From Alkalibacter saccharofermentans DSM 14828 (GTDB lineage Bacteria; Bacillota; Clostridia; Eubacteriales; Alkalibacteraceae), in NCBI RefSeq assembly GCF_900128885.1, contig NZ_FQTU01000005.1:89724-153723 (forward strand): a stretch of DNA of 64,000 nucleotides, read 5' to 3'. A program made the translations under genes and the position numbers. Positions 53,265 through 61,903 of the stretch are shown here, in pieces. The stretch's first letter is position 1; each line of letters opens with the position of its first letter. Under the pieces are notes generated by a model. That model did no database searches. It worked only from the letters and a program-made list of their open reading frames with translations, and had not been told where the DNA came from.

Positions 53265-53459
53265 TTACAACACAAAATCCTCAAGAGGCAAGTACTGATC
53301 TTCTATATGAACAAAATACCCACCATGCTCGCCCCAAAATATCTGCGACTCTTCGAACATCTGTGACAGGTTATACTTGTCGATTTCATTTTCTAAAATA
53401 ATTGTCCCTGTTTCATCTTCGTAGTAGATTTTGATATCTTCAGCTTTTTTCATTTTCAC
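53265..53459 (-). CDS. Small acidic protein of unknown function
   Basis: A 64-residue acidic protein (KKAEDIKIYYEDETGTIILE..., YFVHIEDQYLPLEDFVL) without membrane segment, cysteine or recognised motif. Coding is supported by GGGGGG six bases before a GTG start and by balanced codon use. It lies between the convergent K+ channel gene and the cohesin operon end, about 180 bases after the cohesin gene in the same direction. No function can be offered. Confidence 0.6.
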   Translation of the reverse strand: MKMKKAEDIKIYYEDETGTIILENEIDKYNLSQMFEESQIFWGEHGGYFVHIEDQYLPLEDFVL

Positions 53460-53578
53460 GATAATCCCCCCTTAAATTTTGTTTGTACTATTTGTATACC
53501 CCTATAATTTTTATTTAATTCTTTTTTCCATTTTGTCATCAATATATTTATCCATAATGCTGCACAGCACACGCACAA

Positions 53579-53599
53579 GGCTCCCACATTGTGGGAGCC
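53579..53599 (-). terminator. Hairpin after the cohesin-dockerin operon
   Basis: GGCTCCCAC / GTGGGAGCC with a 3-nt loop, 37 nt after the cohesin stop. The following T-run is short (TTGTG), so termination efficiency is unclear. Confidence 0.5.
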
Positions 53600-53636
53600 C
53601 AGCTTTACTTATATATTATATCTTTTAACTTTCAGT

Positions 53637-54830
53637 TTAGAACTTGCCACCTTTGCCTAATTTGACTAGTCCCGCAGTCAACCCTGCTGTTACAAGACCG
53701 AGACCGCCGAATATGGTCGCAAGAAGTGGGTCTGAGAAAATCTTTTCGAATACGCTCAAAGGTTCCGGTTCGATCAAAACCTCTACCTCAACGACCCTGT
53801 CGGTGAAACGTTGCATCGTTCCCTCTAGCTTGTCGTAGGTATAAAACCCTTTTTCCCCTTCTTCATTCATAACGTACAATAAAACAAAATCTTCGCTTTT
53901 GCCGGATTCCATAACCCAGGCATCCACCTTGTTGCCGTCTACTTCAAATTCTGATTCGATATAGCCCTGGGGAATTTCTTCAGCATCATTTAACTTCAAA
54001 ATCGTGTAGCTTGATCTTGCATTTAAATTTACACGAGGATAGAATTCCTGCTTATCCACGTCAAATACGTAAAACACTCCCTTTTCACCTTTCTCATCGG
54101 TGAAATACGCCAAAGTCAAATCCGTGTCTTCATTCTTAGAAACCGCGACTTCGATCTCATCCTCACCATAAGCTGCCTTTCCCTTTTCAAAGCCTTCAGG
54201 CAACTTGATCTTTGCAAGCTCCGGCCACAGATACTTTGTATCTTCGCCTATCTTTACTTCGACAGCCTTTTCCATCGGATCCGGCTCGGGCTCTGGAGCA
54301 GGTGTTGGCTCTGGCTTGGGAGCCGGCGTATTGCTGCTTGAGCTGGTATTTGACGAGCTGCTAGAGCCTGATGAACTACCAGAAGATGACCCTGATGAAC
54401 CACTGCTAGGTGAGCTGGCAGCTGGCTTGACAATCGATATATTAACACTTCTAGAAGATAGCGTCTCATCTGCTGCCATAGTACTTACTTTAATATTATT
54501 GACAGTCACTGTAGCTCTGCCTTCTTTCAAGGCTTTAAATGTCAATGTAGCCGTATGTGAATTAACCGGACTTCCATCAAAATATATAAGACTTTGTCCC
54601 CCGGTGTATTGCAACAAAGAGCTATCATAACTAAATCCTGCTTGAACTCCAATAATTTGACTACCACTAAAAGTAACGCTCACTGTGACAGTTTCTCCAG
54701 GATTGTATGAAGACTTATTCGATCTTACATTAACACTTGTTGCAAATGCGCTTCCTGATATCAACAACATAATAATCAACACTTTTATCGTTGTTTTAAT
54801 ATAGTTTTTTATTGCACCTCTTCTATTCAT
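53637..54830 (-). CDS. Membrane-anchored cohesin-domain protein, partner of the dockerin protein
   Basis: A 397-residue protein: signal peptide, cohesin-like domain (residues ~30-135: SYNPGETVTVSVTFSGSQ, VQAGFSYDSSLLQYTGG, ATLTFKALKEGRATVTV), a Ser-rich then Pro/Glu-rich linker (~140-190), a domain with KLPEGFEKGKAAYGE and FYVFDVDKQEFYPRV, and a C-terminal helix with a basic end (VKLGKGGKF). It is a paralogue of the protein at 50.9-52.0 kb. The ATG (after AGGAG) lies 22 bases downstream of the SpoIID-dockerin gene, so the two form an operon. It should display the cohesin outside the membrane. Confidence 0.85.
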   Translation of the reverse strand: MNRRGAIKNYIKTTIKVLIIMLLISGSAFATSVNVRSNKSSYNPGETVTVSVTFSGSQIIGVQAGFSYDSSLLQYTGGQSLIYFDGSPVNSHTATLTFKALKEGRATVTVNNIKVSTMAADETLSSRSVNISIVKPAASSPSSGSSGSSSGSSSGSSSSSNTSSSSNTPAPKPEPTPAPEPEPDPMEKAVEVKIGEDTKYLWPELAKIKLPEGFEKGKAAYGEDEIEVAVSKNEDTDLTLAYFTDEKGEKGVFYVFDVDKQEFYPRVNLNARSSYTILKLNDAEEIPQGYIESEFEVDGNKVDAWVMESGKSEDFVLLYVMNEEGEKGFYTYDKLEGTMQRFTDRVVEVEVLIEPEPLSVFEKIFSDPLLATIFGGLGLVTAGLTAGLVKLGKGGKF

Positions 54831-54852
54831 ATGTGCTCCTATCATCTGTATT

Positions 54853-56958
54853 TTATTGATTAATCTTACTCGTACCTAGTATATGCCTTCTAATCGCAGA
54901 AACATCGAAAATATCTACATTTGAATCTCTTGTTACATCTGCTGCTGATCTGTAAGTTCCTTGTATTTTAACCGCTCCTAATATGTCTCTTCTTATAGCC
55001 GCTATATCAAATACATTTATTTCCCCGTCCCCATTTACGTCTCCGTAAATGACCACGCTATAGCTTTTTACGACTTTTCCCGAACCATCCTTTAAGTACA
55101 ATACATCTCCTGTGCCTACGTTGCCTGATGTCTTGGCTTTTTTATCCGCAGCCACCAATGACACGGAACCGTTATTCACGCTAAAGTTGCCCAAGAAAGC
55201 GCTCACGCTTGTTTTTTCTGCTATTCCTGTCACGCTGTTGGACTGCAGCTTATGCTTGCTGCTTGATATGGTAGGCGCCGGCTGGGTGGCATCCGTGCCG
55301 TCTCCCCTGCTTGGAAGCTCAGGAACAGTAGTTTCTAGTGTCTTTAATTCTGTCTTGTCAAAATAAAATGACAAAATCTCTCTATAGGTCTTTCCAGCTC
55401 TAGCCATCTGCTGGGCTCCACGTTGGCTCATTCCCACGCCGTGGCCGTAACGGGCATTTGTAATAACATAACCGTCTAATCCTCCACTATCCTTCGCTGC
55501 TTTTACCCCTCTTAGCCTTAAGTTTGAATTAAGATAAGGATGACTCATTAGATATGAACCATTGCTATTTGTTTTCATAAGCTCTATTGCTATATTTTCA
55601 TTTATTTTCGAGCTTAAGCTGCTGGCTCCAGCTGCATAAAACTGCACTGTCACTCCGGCATTTGCAGTAACATAGCTTCTGCTACCCGTACCCGGCCATC
55701 TTTCCTTTCCGTTTGCAAAGGTATTGACCGAGTTGATTTTTATGTCTGTTGCATTTTTTATGTTTCTACTGGATTTTATCTTTGCAAAAACCTGGCTTTG
55801 GATGTCTGTGAGTATTGGATTTGAATATACAAACCTGCCGTTTTCAATCTTTTGCCCTAAATCTTCTCTTATATACGCAGTATCTGCTTCATTCCCCGTA
55901 AAGTTGATCCTATGCCAAAAGAAACCGGCGGAATCTTTTTCAGAGGTTGTAGATATCCATTTATAGATCGAATTCAATGGCGCAGTTCCTACAATTGAAA
56001 AATTTGTTCCAGGTCCACTTCTTATGTTGGCGGCAGTAGTTACTCCCACTATCCTGACTACAAAGTCACCGTCGACATTGCTTTCAGTTGCTATATATTT
56101 TGTGCCGTCTACGGTTTTAGGCACGAATACCTCTTGATACAGGCTCGATGGATTTGCGGTATCGTAAGGATCGTCCTTTTGAGCCAAATAAGGATAAGCA
56201 TTGTTTTTCGTCGTGCCTCCACCCCAGGTGTTTCCCGGCAGCTCTGTCTGTCCTCCATTTGATGCAGAGTAATAAGTCGCGATGATTCTGCCATTATAGG
56301 TCACGACCTGACCTTTAGTATCATCCACAGCTTTTATGACATTTTTAAAGTTTGGGTTGTAACCCCTATACACTTGAGTCGATGCAGTGTCCCCTATATC
56401 AAAATCACGCGTTGTAGAAAAGCTTCTTATGGCATAGCTCCTCGCGCTGACGGCCTGGACTTTTAAAGCCTCTATTGGAAAGGCATTGCTCATCTCGTAT
56501 GCAACTACCCCGTAGAGATATTGTTCCAGAGGCACATGGTTGGTGACAACCAAGCTTCCTGAGCTTACATGAAAGCGCATATTGCCCAAATAGTTCACAG
56601 TACCGTGGACCGTTCCCTTTAAAGTAAGATGATGGCTGCCTGTGCCGCTATGCTTTTGACGTATGAAGTTTACTTGAGAACCTACTGTTACATCTATATT
56701 TTTCCCTTTTATCTTTACTTTGTTTGTATCTACAACTGATAATGTGTAATCTCCTTCATCTAAAATAAGATCAGGGTTTTCTGCAAGATAATAAGCCCCT
56801 GACAAGCTTAAATTGACTGTCTTAGGTGAAGCTGGGCTCATGGTTATCCTTGCCCTGATAATTTTGTAATCGGTGGATGCAAATATCGTTGGAATTATGG
56901 AAACAAACAAGAAAATTGATATAAATAATATAGTAAATACTTTACGTTTTTTATTCAT
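54853..56958 (-). CDS. Secreted SpoIID/LytB-type wall protein with SH3 insert and C-terminal dockerin
   Basis: A 701-residue exported protein. After a signal peptide, the SpoIID/LytB domain begins (VTNHVPLEQYLYGVVAYEMS, FPIEALKVQAVSARSYAIRS, ATYYSASNGGQTE), is interrupted by an SH3b domain (IVGVTTAANIRSGPGTNFSIV), and ends with YGHGVGMSQRGAQQMARAGK. A short beta domain follows, then a type I dockerin (last ~64 residues) with two Ca-binding repeats, GDVNGDGEINVFDIAAIRR and DVTRDSNVDIFDVSAIRRH. SpoIID-class proteins cleave denuded glycan strands or help amidases. The ATG follows GAGAGG; the earlier TTG overlaps it. It is the first gene of the cohesin operon. Confidence 0.92.
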   Translation of the reverse strand: MNKKRKVFTILFISIFLFVSIIPTIFASTDYKIIRARITMSPASPKTVNLSLSGAYYLAENPDLILDEGDYTLSVVDTNKVKIKGKNIDVTVGSQVNFIRQKHSGTGSHHLTLKGTVHGTVNYLGNMRFHVSSGSLVVTNHVPLEQYLYGVVAYEMSNAFPIEALKVQAVSARSYAIRSFSTTRDFDIGDTASTQVYRGYNPNFKNVIKAVDDTKGQVVTYNGRIIATYYSASNGGQTELPGNTWGGGTTKNNAYPYLAQKDDPYDTANPSSLYQEVFVPKTVDGTKYIATESNVDGDFVVRIVGVTTAANIRSGPGTNFSIVGTAPLNSIYKWISTTSEKDSAGFFWHRINFTGNEADTAYIREDLGQKIENGRFVYSNPILTDIQSQVFAKIKSSRNIKNATDIKINSVNTFANGKERWPGTGSRSYVTANAGVTVQFYAAGASSLSSKINENIAIELMKTNSNGSYLMSHPYLNSNLRLRGVKAAKDSGGLDGYVITNARYGHGVGMSQRGAQQMARAGKTYREILSFYFDKTELKTLETTVPELPSRGDGTDATQPAPTISSSKHKLQSNSVTGIAEKTSVSAFLGNFSVNNGSVSLVAADKKAKTSGNVGTGDVLYLKDGSGKVVKSYSVVIYGDVNGDGEINVFDIAAIRRDILGAVKIQGTYRSAADVTRDSNVDIFDVSAIRRHILGTSKINQ

Positions 56959-57022
56959 TTTTATACCTCTCAATAGGAGCAGATTTTTAGCAATTTACAG
57001 ATTTTTGGATATCATTAACTTC

Positions 57023-57051
57023 ATCATAAATCATAAAAAAGCCCTTGTCAA
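57023..57051 (-). promoter_or_regulatory. Promoter of the SpoIID-dockerin / cohesin operon
   Basis: Minus-strand TTGACA (57046-57051), 17 bp, TATGAT (57023-57028), about 65 nt before the start codon. Confidence 0.82.
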
Positions 57052-57066
57052 ATTAAATGACCTTAC

Positions 57067-57109
57067 AAAAAAAATATACCAAGCAAAAAATACTCTTCAC
57101 TTGGTATAT
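57067..57109 (-). terminator. Terminator after the RuBisCO-like gene
   Basis: Ten-bp stem ATATACCAAG / CTTGGTATAT with a 16-nt loop, followed by T8 on the minus strand. Confidence 0.88.
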
Positions 57110-57177
57110 CGGTCATTTTCATTTGTTTTAAGCCTTATATTTCGTAGCTGTAAAGTCTTTAAGGAAAAAACTTCATT

Positions 57178-58491
57178 CTATTTTTTCATATCGAAAAGGT
57201 CTTCTTTTTCGTTGGATATGCCCCAGGCTTTAATTGCCGCTTCCAGCTCCGGTTTATCTTTTGCATAATCCCTTAGGCTTATACCTTCCATAACGGCGTC
57301 AATTGCTTGTCTCATCGCCTTTCCACCTGCTACTCCTCCAAGGGGATGCCCGTGTACCGCTCCCCCTGCTGCAAGTATTACGTTTTTGCCTATCTCCTCT
57401 ATAGTTTCAGGAATGATCCCAGGGTAAACTCCTCCACCAGGCGCCGGGAAGCATGGCTTGATGTTTCCAAAAGGCATTGTAAGGGCTATGCAGCTTTGGA
57501 TGTACCTATCCTTCATAACCGGAATCTTTCCATGATAGTTCGTGGTAACGGCAAGGTCTGCTCCTGCCATCCTTACCAGCTTGCCCCAAAGAAGGTATAT
57601 AGCTACCCCTGTATCAGGCGCATATGATTGGGCCGCTGCGTAATCCGGATGAGACAGTATGGGAACATTTATGTTTGGATCTTCAGCTATCATCCTAAAG
57701 GCTGAAAAGCCGACTACGTAGGTATTTATCATAAGGGCATTTGCTCCTGCATCCAAAGCCCTGTATGCGTTGTCTTTTAGCCTTATTATATCGTCTGTGA
57801 TATTCGGAGTGTACATCTTTTTCTCTCCGGTTTCTTCTTCAGCTCTTTTTGCCGCATCCATGATTTTTTTTACTCTGCCTTCCAAAGGACAAAAATCAGA
57901 GTCTCCTACCACCAGTTCATCGTCTTTTACAATGTCTATTCCGCCTTTGAAGGCATCATAAGCCATTATCCCGCCTTGTTCCGGCGTCCAGCCTACATCA
58001 GGCTTGATCATCGCAAGGGTCAGTGGACGCTCTTTAATGTCGAGATATTTTCTAAGACCTTCTATCCCAAATTTTGGCCCGCTGAAGTTTTTAAGATACT
58101 TTTGTGAAAACTCTATGTCCACAAGCTTTATTCTTCCTGCTGAAATGTTTCCTATTAGGGTCGTAAATATCATAGGGAAGTTGTTACCTATATTGATGCT
58201 AGGGAAGGCGATCTTAATTATAAAATCCCTATATTGAAGGTCTTTGGGCAGCTCTCTGTCATAAGCCGGCACTTCGTAGATGCCCATTACTTTTGCAGCA
58301 TGCTTCTTCCTGACCTCAGGTGTTTCAAAAGGAACGTTTAGCCATGTTCCCGTTGCTTGTTCAGCTGCTATTGCCTGAGCAAACTTGACAACCTCCACAG
58401 GCATCTCTGCCCTCATATAGTATGTTGCAATCATGTGTTCTTCTAAATCCAGCCCCTCCATGCAAGTAAACATAATTGGATCGTAATACAT
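57178..58491 (-). CDS. RuBisCO-like protein (large-subunit family, form IV or III-like)
   Basis: A 437-residue member of the RuBisCO large-subunit superfamily. The N-terminal AAEQATGTW (Glu44, Thr49) and barrel motifs are present: MIKPDVG (Lys163), GGIDIVKDDE with the carbamylated-lysine equivalent Lys189 and metal ligands Asp191 and Glu192, and SHPDYAAAQ (His281). Loop 6 YHGKIPV may supply the Lys334 equivalent. The phosphate-binding segments are altered (APGGGVYPG, GGAVHGHPLGG) and the active-site Arg after His is missing, so true carboxylase activity is doubtful and an enolase/isomerase/decarboxylase role on another sugar phosphate is more likely. It is driven by a sigma-54 promoter. Confidence 0.88.
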   Translation of the reverse strand: MYYDPIMFTCMEGLDLEEHMIATYYMRAEMPVEVVKFAQAIAAEQATGTWLNVPFETPEVRKKHAAKVMGIYEVPAYDRELPKDLQYRDFIIKIAFPSINIGNNFPMIFTTLIGNISAGRIKLVDIEFSQKYLKNFSGPKFGIEGLRKYLDIKERPLTLAMIKPDVGWTPEQGGIMAYDAFKGGIDIVKDDELVVGDSDFCPLEGRVKKIMDAAKRAEEETGEKKMYTPNITDDIIRLKDNAYRALDAGANALMINTYVVGFSAFRMIAEDPNINVPILSHPDYAAAQSYAPDTGVAIYLLWGKLVRMAGADLAVTTNYHGKIPVMKDRYIQSCIALTMPFGNIKPCFPAPGGGVYPGIIPETIEEIGKNVILAAGGAVHGHPLGGVAGGKAMRQAIDAVMEGISLRDYAKDKPELEAAIKAWGISNEKEDLFDMKK

Positions 58492-58552
58492 GTGATCAAC
58501 TCCTTAGTTTTTATTGTGAAGCTTAAAGAACATACGCTCCTACTTATATATG

Positions 58553-58568
58553 TGCAACTTGCATGCCA
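58553..58568 (-). promoter_or_regulatory. Sigma-54 (-24/-12) promoter of the RuBisCO-like gene
   Basis: Minus-strand TGGCATG-CAAG-TTGCA: both the GG of the -24 box and the GC of the -12 box are present at the invariant spacing. It lies about 60 nt before the start codon, facing a sigma-54 activator gene. Confidence 0.92.
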
Positions 58569-58663
58569 ATTATCTGCGGAATAATATAAATACCTGATAT
58601 CCTGTGTTATCAAGGCTTGTGCTCACAAGTCACTAAGATGCAAAATACCAAGACAAATCTATT

Positions 58664-58744
58664 TTGTGCATATTTGCACAAACATTTATTTGCAACACGC
58701 AAAGTTCAATCCTTTTCTGCTTTTAGCTTTGTGCATATTTGCAC
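58664..58744. promoter_or_regulatory. Paired enhancer sites for the sigma-54 activator
   Basis: TTGTGCATATTTGCACAA (58664-58681) and TTGTGCATATTTGCAC (58729-58744): near-perfect dyads TGTGCA-4-TGCACA repeated 65 bp apart, about 100 and 165 bp upstream of the -24/-12 promoter. They also precede the activator gene by about 100 bp, so autoregulation is possible. Confidence 0.85.
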
Positions 58745-58843
58745 TTGAAATGTGCGTTTTTACGACACAAAATCGTGCAGCTACTCAATTTATGCTGTAT
58801 AATGTTATTATAAGTCTATTTAATGATCATGGGAGGCTTAAAT

Positions 58844-60238
58844 GTGAATAATTCAGTCGATTTATCCTACGAAACAAAGTATCGTGAATTGCTCCTTGAA
58901 ATAGGCGCCGTTATGGAATCCACGCCTGATGCGATATATACCATCGACTCAAAGGGCATCGTACTCAGGTTTAACAGCATGCTTAAAAAAATACTAAATG
59001 TAGACACATCAAAGATTCTAGGCAAAAATCTAAAGGATCTTAAAGAAAGAGGAATATTCCCCGAAAACGTGGCCCTTTTGTGCCTCGAGCAGAAAAAGGA
59101 GATAACCTTAACCCAAAAGCTGGATGACGGAAAGCATGTCATGATATCTTCTTATCCAATGTTTAAAGGCAATGAGGTGATCTTTGTTGTAACCAAGATA
59201 AGAGATATGACAGAGCTCGTACAGATGAAAAATGAGCTTGAGCAGATAAAAAGACTTTCCAGCAATTATTACAGGGAATTAAAGATCTTAAGAAAAATGG
59301 CAGAAAGCTCCGATGTCATAGCTCAAAGCGATGCCATGAAAAACGTGATCGACCTTGCCCGAAGAGTAGCGCAAGTAGACACTACCGTTCTTATAAGCGG
59401 CGAATCCGGGACAGGCAAAGAAGTTATCGCCAAAATAATACACAGCGAAGGAAAGAGAAAAAACGGGCCTTTTGTCAAGATAAACTGCGGAGCGATACCA
59501 GAGAACCTTTTGGAATCCGAGCTCTTTGGATATGCCGAAGGCTCCTTTACAGGAGCACTTAAAAAAGGCAAACCCGGACTTTTTGAAGTCGCTACGGGCG
59601 GCACCCTTCTGCTGGATGAAATAGGAGATCTTCCTTTTCTTCTTCAGGTAAAGCTCCTTAGGGTCTTGCAAGATAGCGAGTTTTACAGGGTGGGGGATGT
59701 AGCGCCAACGAAAACCGACGTTAGGGTAATTGCGGCCACAAACAGAAACTTAGAAGAAATGGTTAAAAAGAGACTCTTTAGAGAGGACTTATACTACAGG
59801 TTAAACGTGGTTCAGATAACCATACCACCCCTTAGAGAAAGAAAAAACGACATTATACCATTGATTTATCATTTCATAAGCAAATTCAACGAAAAGTACA
59901 ACTTCAACAAGAACATCAATTCTGATGCTGTTGAAATGCTTCTCGATTACGACTGGCCAGGCAATGTACGGGAGCTTGAAAACACTATAGAAAACATGTT
60001 GGTCTTAAGCCCTACAAACTCCTTAAGCCTGGAAACGGTTCCTAAATCCATATCTGAAAAAGTGGACCTTGCCAACGAACACAGAGAAAATGCGCGAACC
60101 ACCACTCTCGGCACATTGGTAGCTTCTTATGAGAAAAAGGTGATTAATGATGCCTTGGAAAACTCAAAAGATTTTGAAGAGGCGGCAAAGATCTTAGGCG
60201 TCCATAGGACCACATTATTAAGGAAGCTGAAAAAGTAG
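58844..60238 (+). CDS. PAS-domain sigma-54-dependent transcriptional activator
   Basis: A 464-residue bacterial enhancer-binding protein: PAS sensor (VMESTPDAIYTIDSKGIVLRF), a short coiled coil, the AAA+ domain (~residues 150-385) with GESGTGKE, the sigma-54-contact loop GSFTGA, and TLLLDEIGDLP, then a Fis-type helix-turn-helix (FEEAAKILGVHRTTLLRKL). The ligand sensed by the PAS domain is unknown. It is divergent from the RuBisCO-like gene and very likely drives it. The GTG start follows GGGAGGC; an ATG seven codons earlier lacks a ribosome site. Confidence 0.94.
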   Translation: MNNSVDLSYETKYRELLLEIGAVMESTPDAIYTIDSKGIVLRFNSMLKKILNVDTSKILGKNLKDLKERGIFPENVALLCLEQKKEITLTQKLDDGKHVMISSYPMFKGNEVIFVVTKIRDMTELVQMKNELEQIKRLSSNYYRELKILRKMAESSDVIAQSDAMKNVIDLARRVAQVDTTVLISGESGTGKEVIAKIIHSEGKRKNGPFVKINCGAIPENLLESELFGYAEGSFTGALKKGKPGLFEVATGGTLLLDEIGDLPFLLQVKLLRVLQDSEFYRVGDVAPTKTDVRVIAATNRNLEEMVKKRLFREDLYYRLNVVQITIPPLRERKNDIIPLIYHFISKFNEKYNFNKNINSDAVEMLLDYDWPGNVRELENTIENMLVLSPTNSLSLETVPKSISEKVDLANEHRENARTTTLGTLVASYEKKVINDALENSKDFEEAAKILGVHRTTLLRKLKK

Positions 60239-60316
60239 GCTATAAACAATGGGTCAAGCCCTTGCAAAAGGGTAATAATGGAATATCTGAATTAATAAAT
60301 CGAGAGGTGAAATCGT

Positions 60317-60715
60317 ATGGAATTATTAAGAAAATTAAATGTGAAGGACCAAAAGGCTGTGCTGGTGATAAATCCACCTGAAGAATTCAAACATGTGCTT
60401 GCTCTATGGAAAGACGTCTTATCCGTACACGAGAATAGCCCCATTGAACCCCATCAATTTGTGCTAATTTTTGCAAAGGACAAGGCTCAGTTAGAACAGA
60501 TAAAGCCCACATTAAAAACCAGCATGGATCCTGGCGGACTTATATGGGTATCATATCCCAAAAAATCTTCAAAGCTATATACTTCAGATTTAAGCAGAGA
60601 TGACTTTTGGGATGCTTTTAAGGAATTAGGCCTAGAACCCGTCAGACAAGTTGCCTTGGATGAAGACTGGTCAGCTCTTCGGTTCAAGCCCTCGAATGCA
60701 ATTAAAAGAAAGTAA
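60317..60715 (+). CDS. DUF3052 family protein
   Basis: A 132-residue cytosolic protein of the DUF3052 family. The conserved pieces are a first strand VLVINPPEEF, the central LKPT-like segment followed by PGGLIWVSYPKKSSK, and ALDEDWSALRFKP near the end. No catalytic site is known. It starts 78 bases after the sigma-54 activator with GAGAGG before the ATG, so it may be co-transcribed, but a link to that system is not evident. A strong terminator follows. Confidence 0.8.
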   Translation: MELLRKLNVKDQKAVLVINPPEEFKHVLALWKDVLSVHENSPIEPHQFVLIFAKDKAQLEQIKPTLKTSMDPGGLIWVSYPKKSSKLYTSDLSRDDFWDAFKELGLEPVRQVALDEDWSALRFKPSNAIKRK

Positions 60716-60797
60716 CGTAGGGATCTCAGTAAAATCTGAAATGCCAAGTGAAAGCGCAAGCTACACAACGACAAATACCATTACTTATCATAGAATC

Positions 60798-60837
60798 GCC
60801 TGAGTCTGTCGTTTCATTCGAAACGACAGACTCAGGC
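60798..60837. terminator. Terminator, 17-bp perfect stem
   Basis: GCCTGAGTCTGTCGTTT / AAACGACAGACTCAGGC with a CATTCG loop, between the convergent DUF3052 and alcohol dehydrogenase genes. The T-run is weak on both sides. Confidence 0.75.
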
Positions 60838-60880
60838 ATTTATCTATGACCCCAGAGGAATCCACTAACACTTACAACTT

Positions 60881-61903
60881 TTACCCGTATATTATGCAGT
60901 TTTTAATTACCTCTCCTTTTGCATGATCTAAAATAGCCTCTTCTATTTGATCTATCCCGTATTCATTATCCACAAAATCATCAGCGCTTATAGCCTTCAT
61001 TTTCAGGAGCTCAAAAGCTTCTTTCACATGTCTCGGCGTGGTATGAAACACCCCTTTAATTGTAATCTGGGAATAATGCAGCAAAGTAGTGTCAATTTCC
61101 ACTTTATCACCCTTAGGCGTCCCTCCAAAGCATAGTACGGTTCCCCCGGCTCTAACCATGTCTATTGCAATAGACCATACCTTTGACAAGCCTACTGCCT
61201 CTATGGAAATATCTACTCCCCTATTATCCTCGGTAAGATTCCTTACAGCTCCTGCCTGGTCGTCTACTTCTGAAATATCTACAACATGTGCAGCCCCCAG
61301 CTTTTTTGCCATTTCCAATCTGCTCTTTGATTTATCACAAGCTATTACCCTGGCCCCTCGCAAGTAGCACAGCCTTATAAACATAAGCCCAATAGGTCCG
61401 CAACCGTTTACAGCCACTGTGTCGCCAAGCTCTACAGGAACTTCTGAGGTACCATAAACAGCACAAGAAAAAGGTTCCAGTAATGCAGCCTGCTTATAAT
61501 CCATCTCATCGGGAATCTTAAATGCATTTTGTCTTACTATCCTTTCAGGAACCAGTTGATATTCTGAAAAAGCCCCTTTATTGAATATCGGGTTTTCGCA
61601 CAAGGAATGCTGCGCTTTCTTGCAAAAATAACACTCGTGACATGGAGCAGAATTGTGAGCAACCAGTCTGTCCCCAACCTTAAACTTATCGACGCCCTCC
61701 CCTACTGCGTGAACCACCCCAGCCGCTTCGTGACCAAATGAAAATGGCGGATCCCATCTGTAGCCCCTCATATATATTTTTACGTCTGTGCCGCAGGTTA
61801 AAGACACCTTGTTCTTAACTACGATCTCACCATAACCCGGTACTGGAATTTCGTGTTCCTCAACTCTGATATCTTTCGGATTGTAATACATTACTTGCTT
61901 CAT
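60881..61903 (-). CDS. Zinc-dependent medium-chain alcohol/polyol dehydrogenase
   Basis: A 340-residue MDR enzyme. Catalytic zinc ligands lie in TCGTD (Cys) and GHEAAG (His-Glu); the structural zinc loop is CHECYFCKKAQHSLC (four Cys). The coenzyme fold shows VNGCGPIGLMFIRLC, with an aspartate after the second strand (IACDKSKSR) suggesting NAD(H). Relatives act on sorbitol, galactitol-1-phosphate, threonine or butanediol, and the substrate here cannot be named. It is one gene away from the RuBisCO-like system, but in its own transcript. GGGGGG precedes the ATG. Confidence 0.9.
   Translation of the reverse strand: MKQVMYYNPKDIRVEEHEIPVPGYGEIVVKNKVSLTCGTDVKIYMRGYRWDPPFSFGHEAAGVVHAVGEGVDKFKVGDRLVAHNSAPCHECYFCKKAQHSLCENPIFNKGAFSEYQLVPERIVRQNAFKIPDEMDYKQAALLEPFSCAVYGTSEVPVELGDTVAVNGCGPIGLMFIRLCYLRGARVIACDKSKSRLEMAKKLGAAHVVDISEVDDQAGAVRNLTEDNRGVDISIEAVGLSKVWSIAIDMVRAGGTVLCFGGTPKGDKVEIDTTLLHYSQITIKGVFHTTPRHVKEAFELLKMKAISADDFVDNEYGIDQIEEAILDHAKGEVIKNCIIYG

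Noticed and set aside
57178..58491. A true CO2-fixing RuBisCO
   Set aside because: Substrate-binding residues are altered and no phosphoribulokinase or AMP-pathway gene is nearby; RuBisCO-like protein is the safer call.
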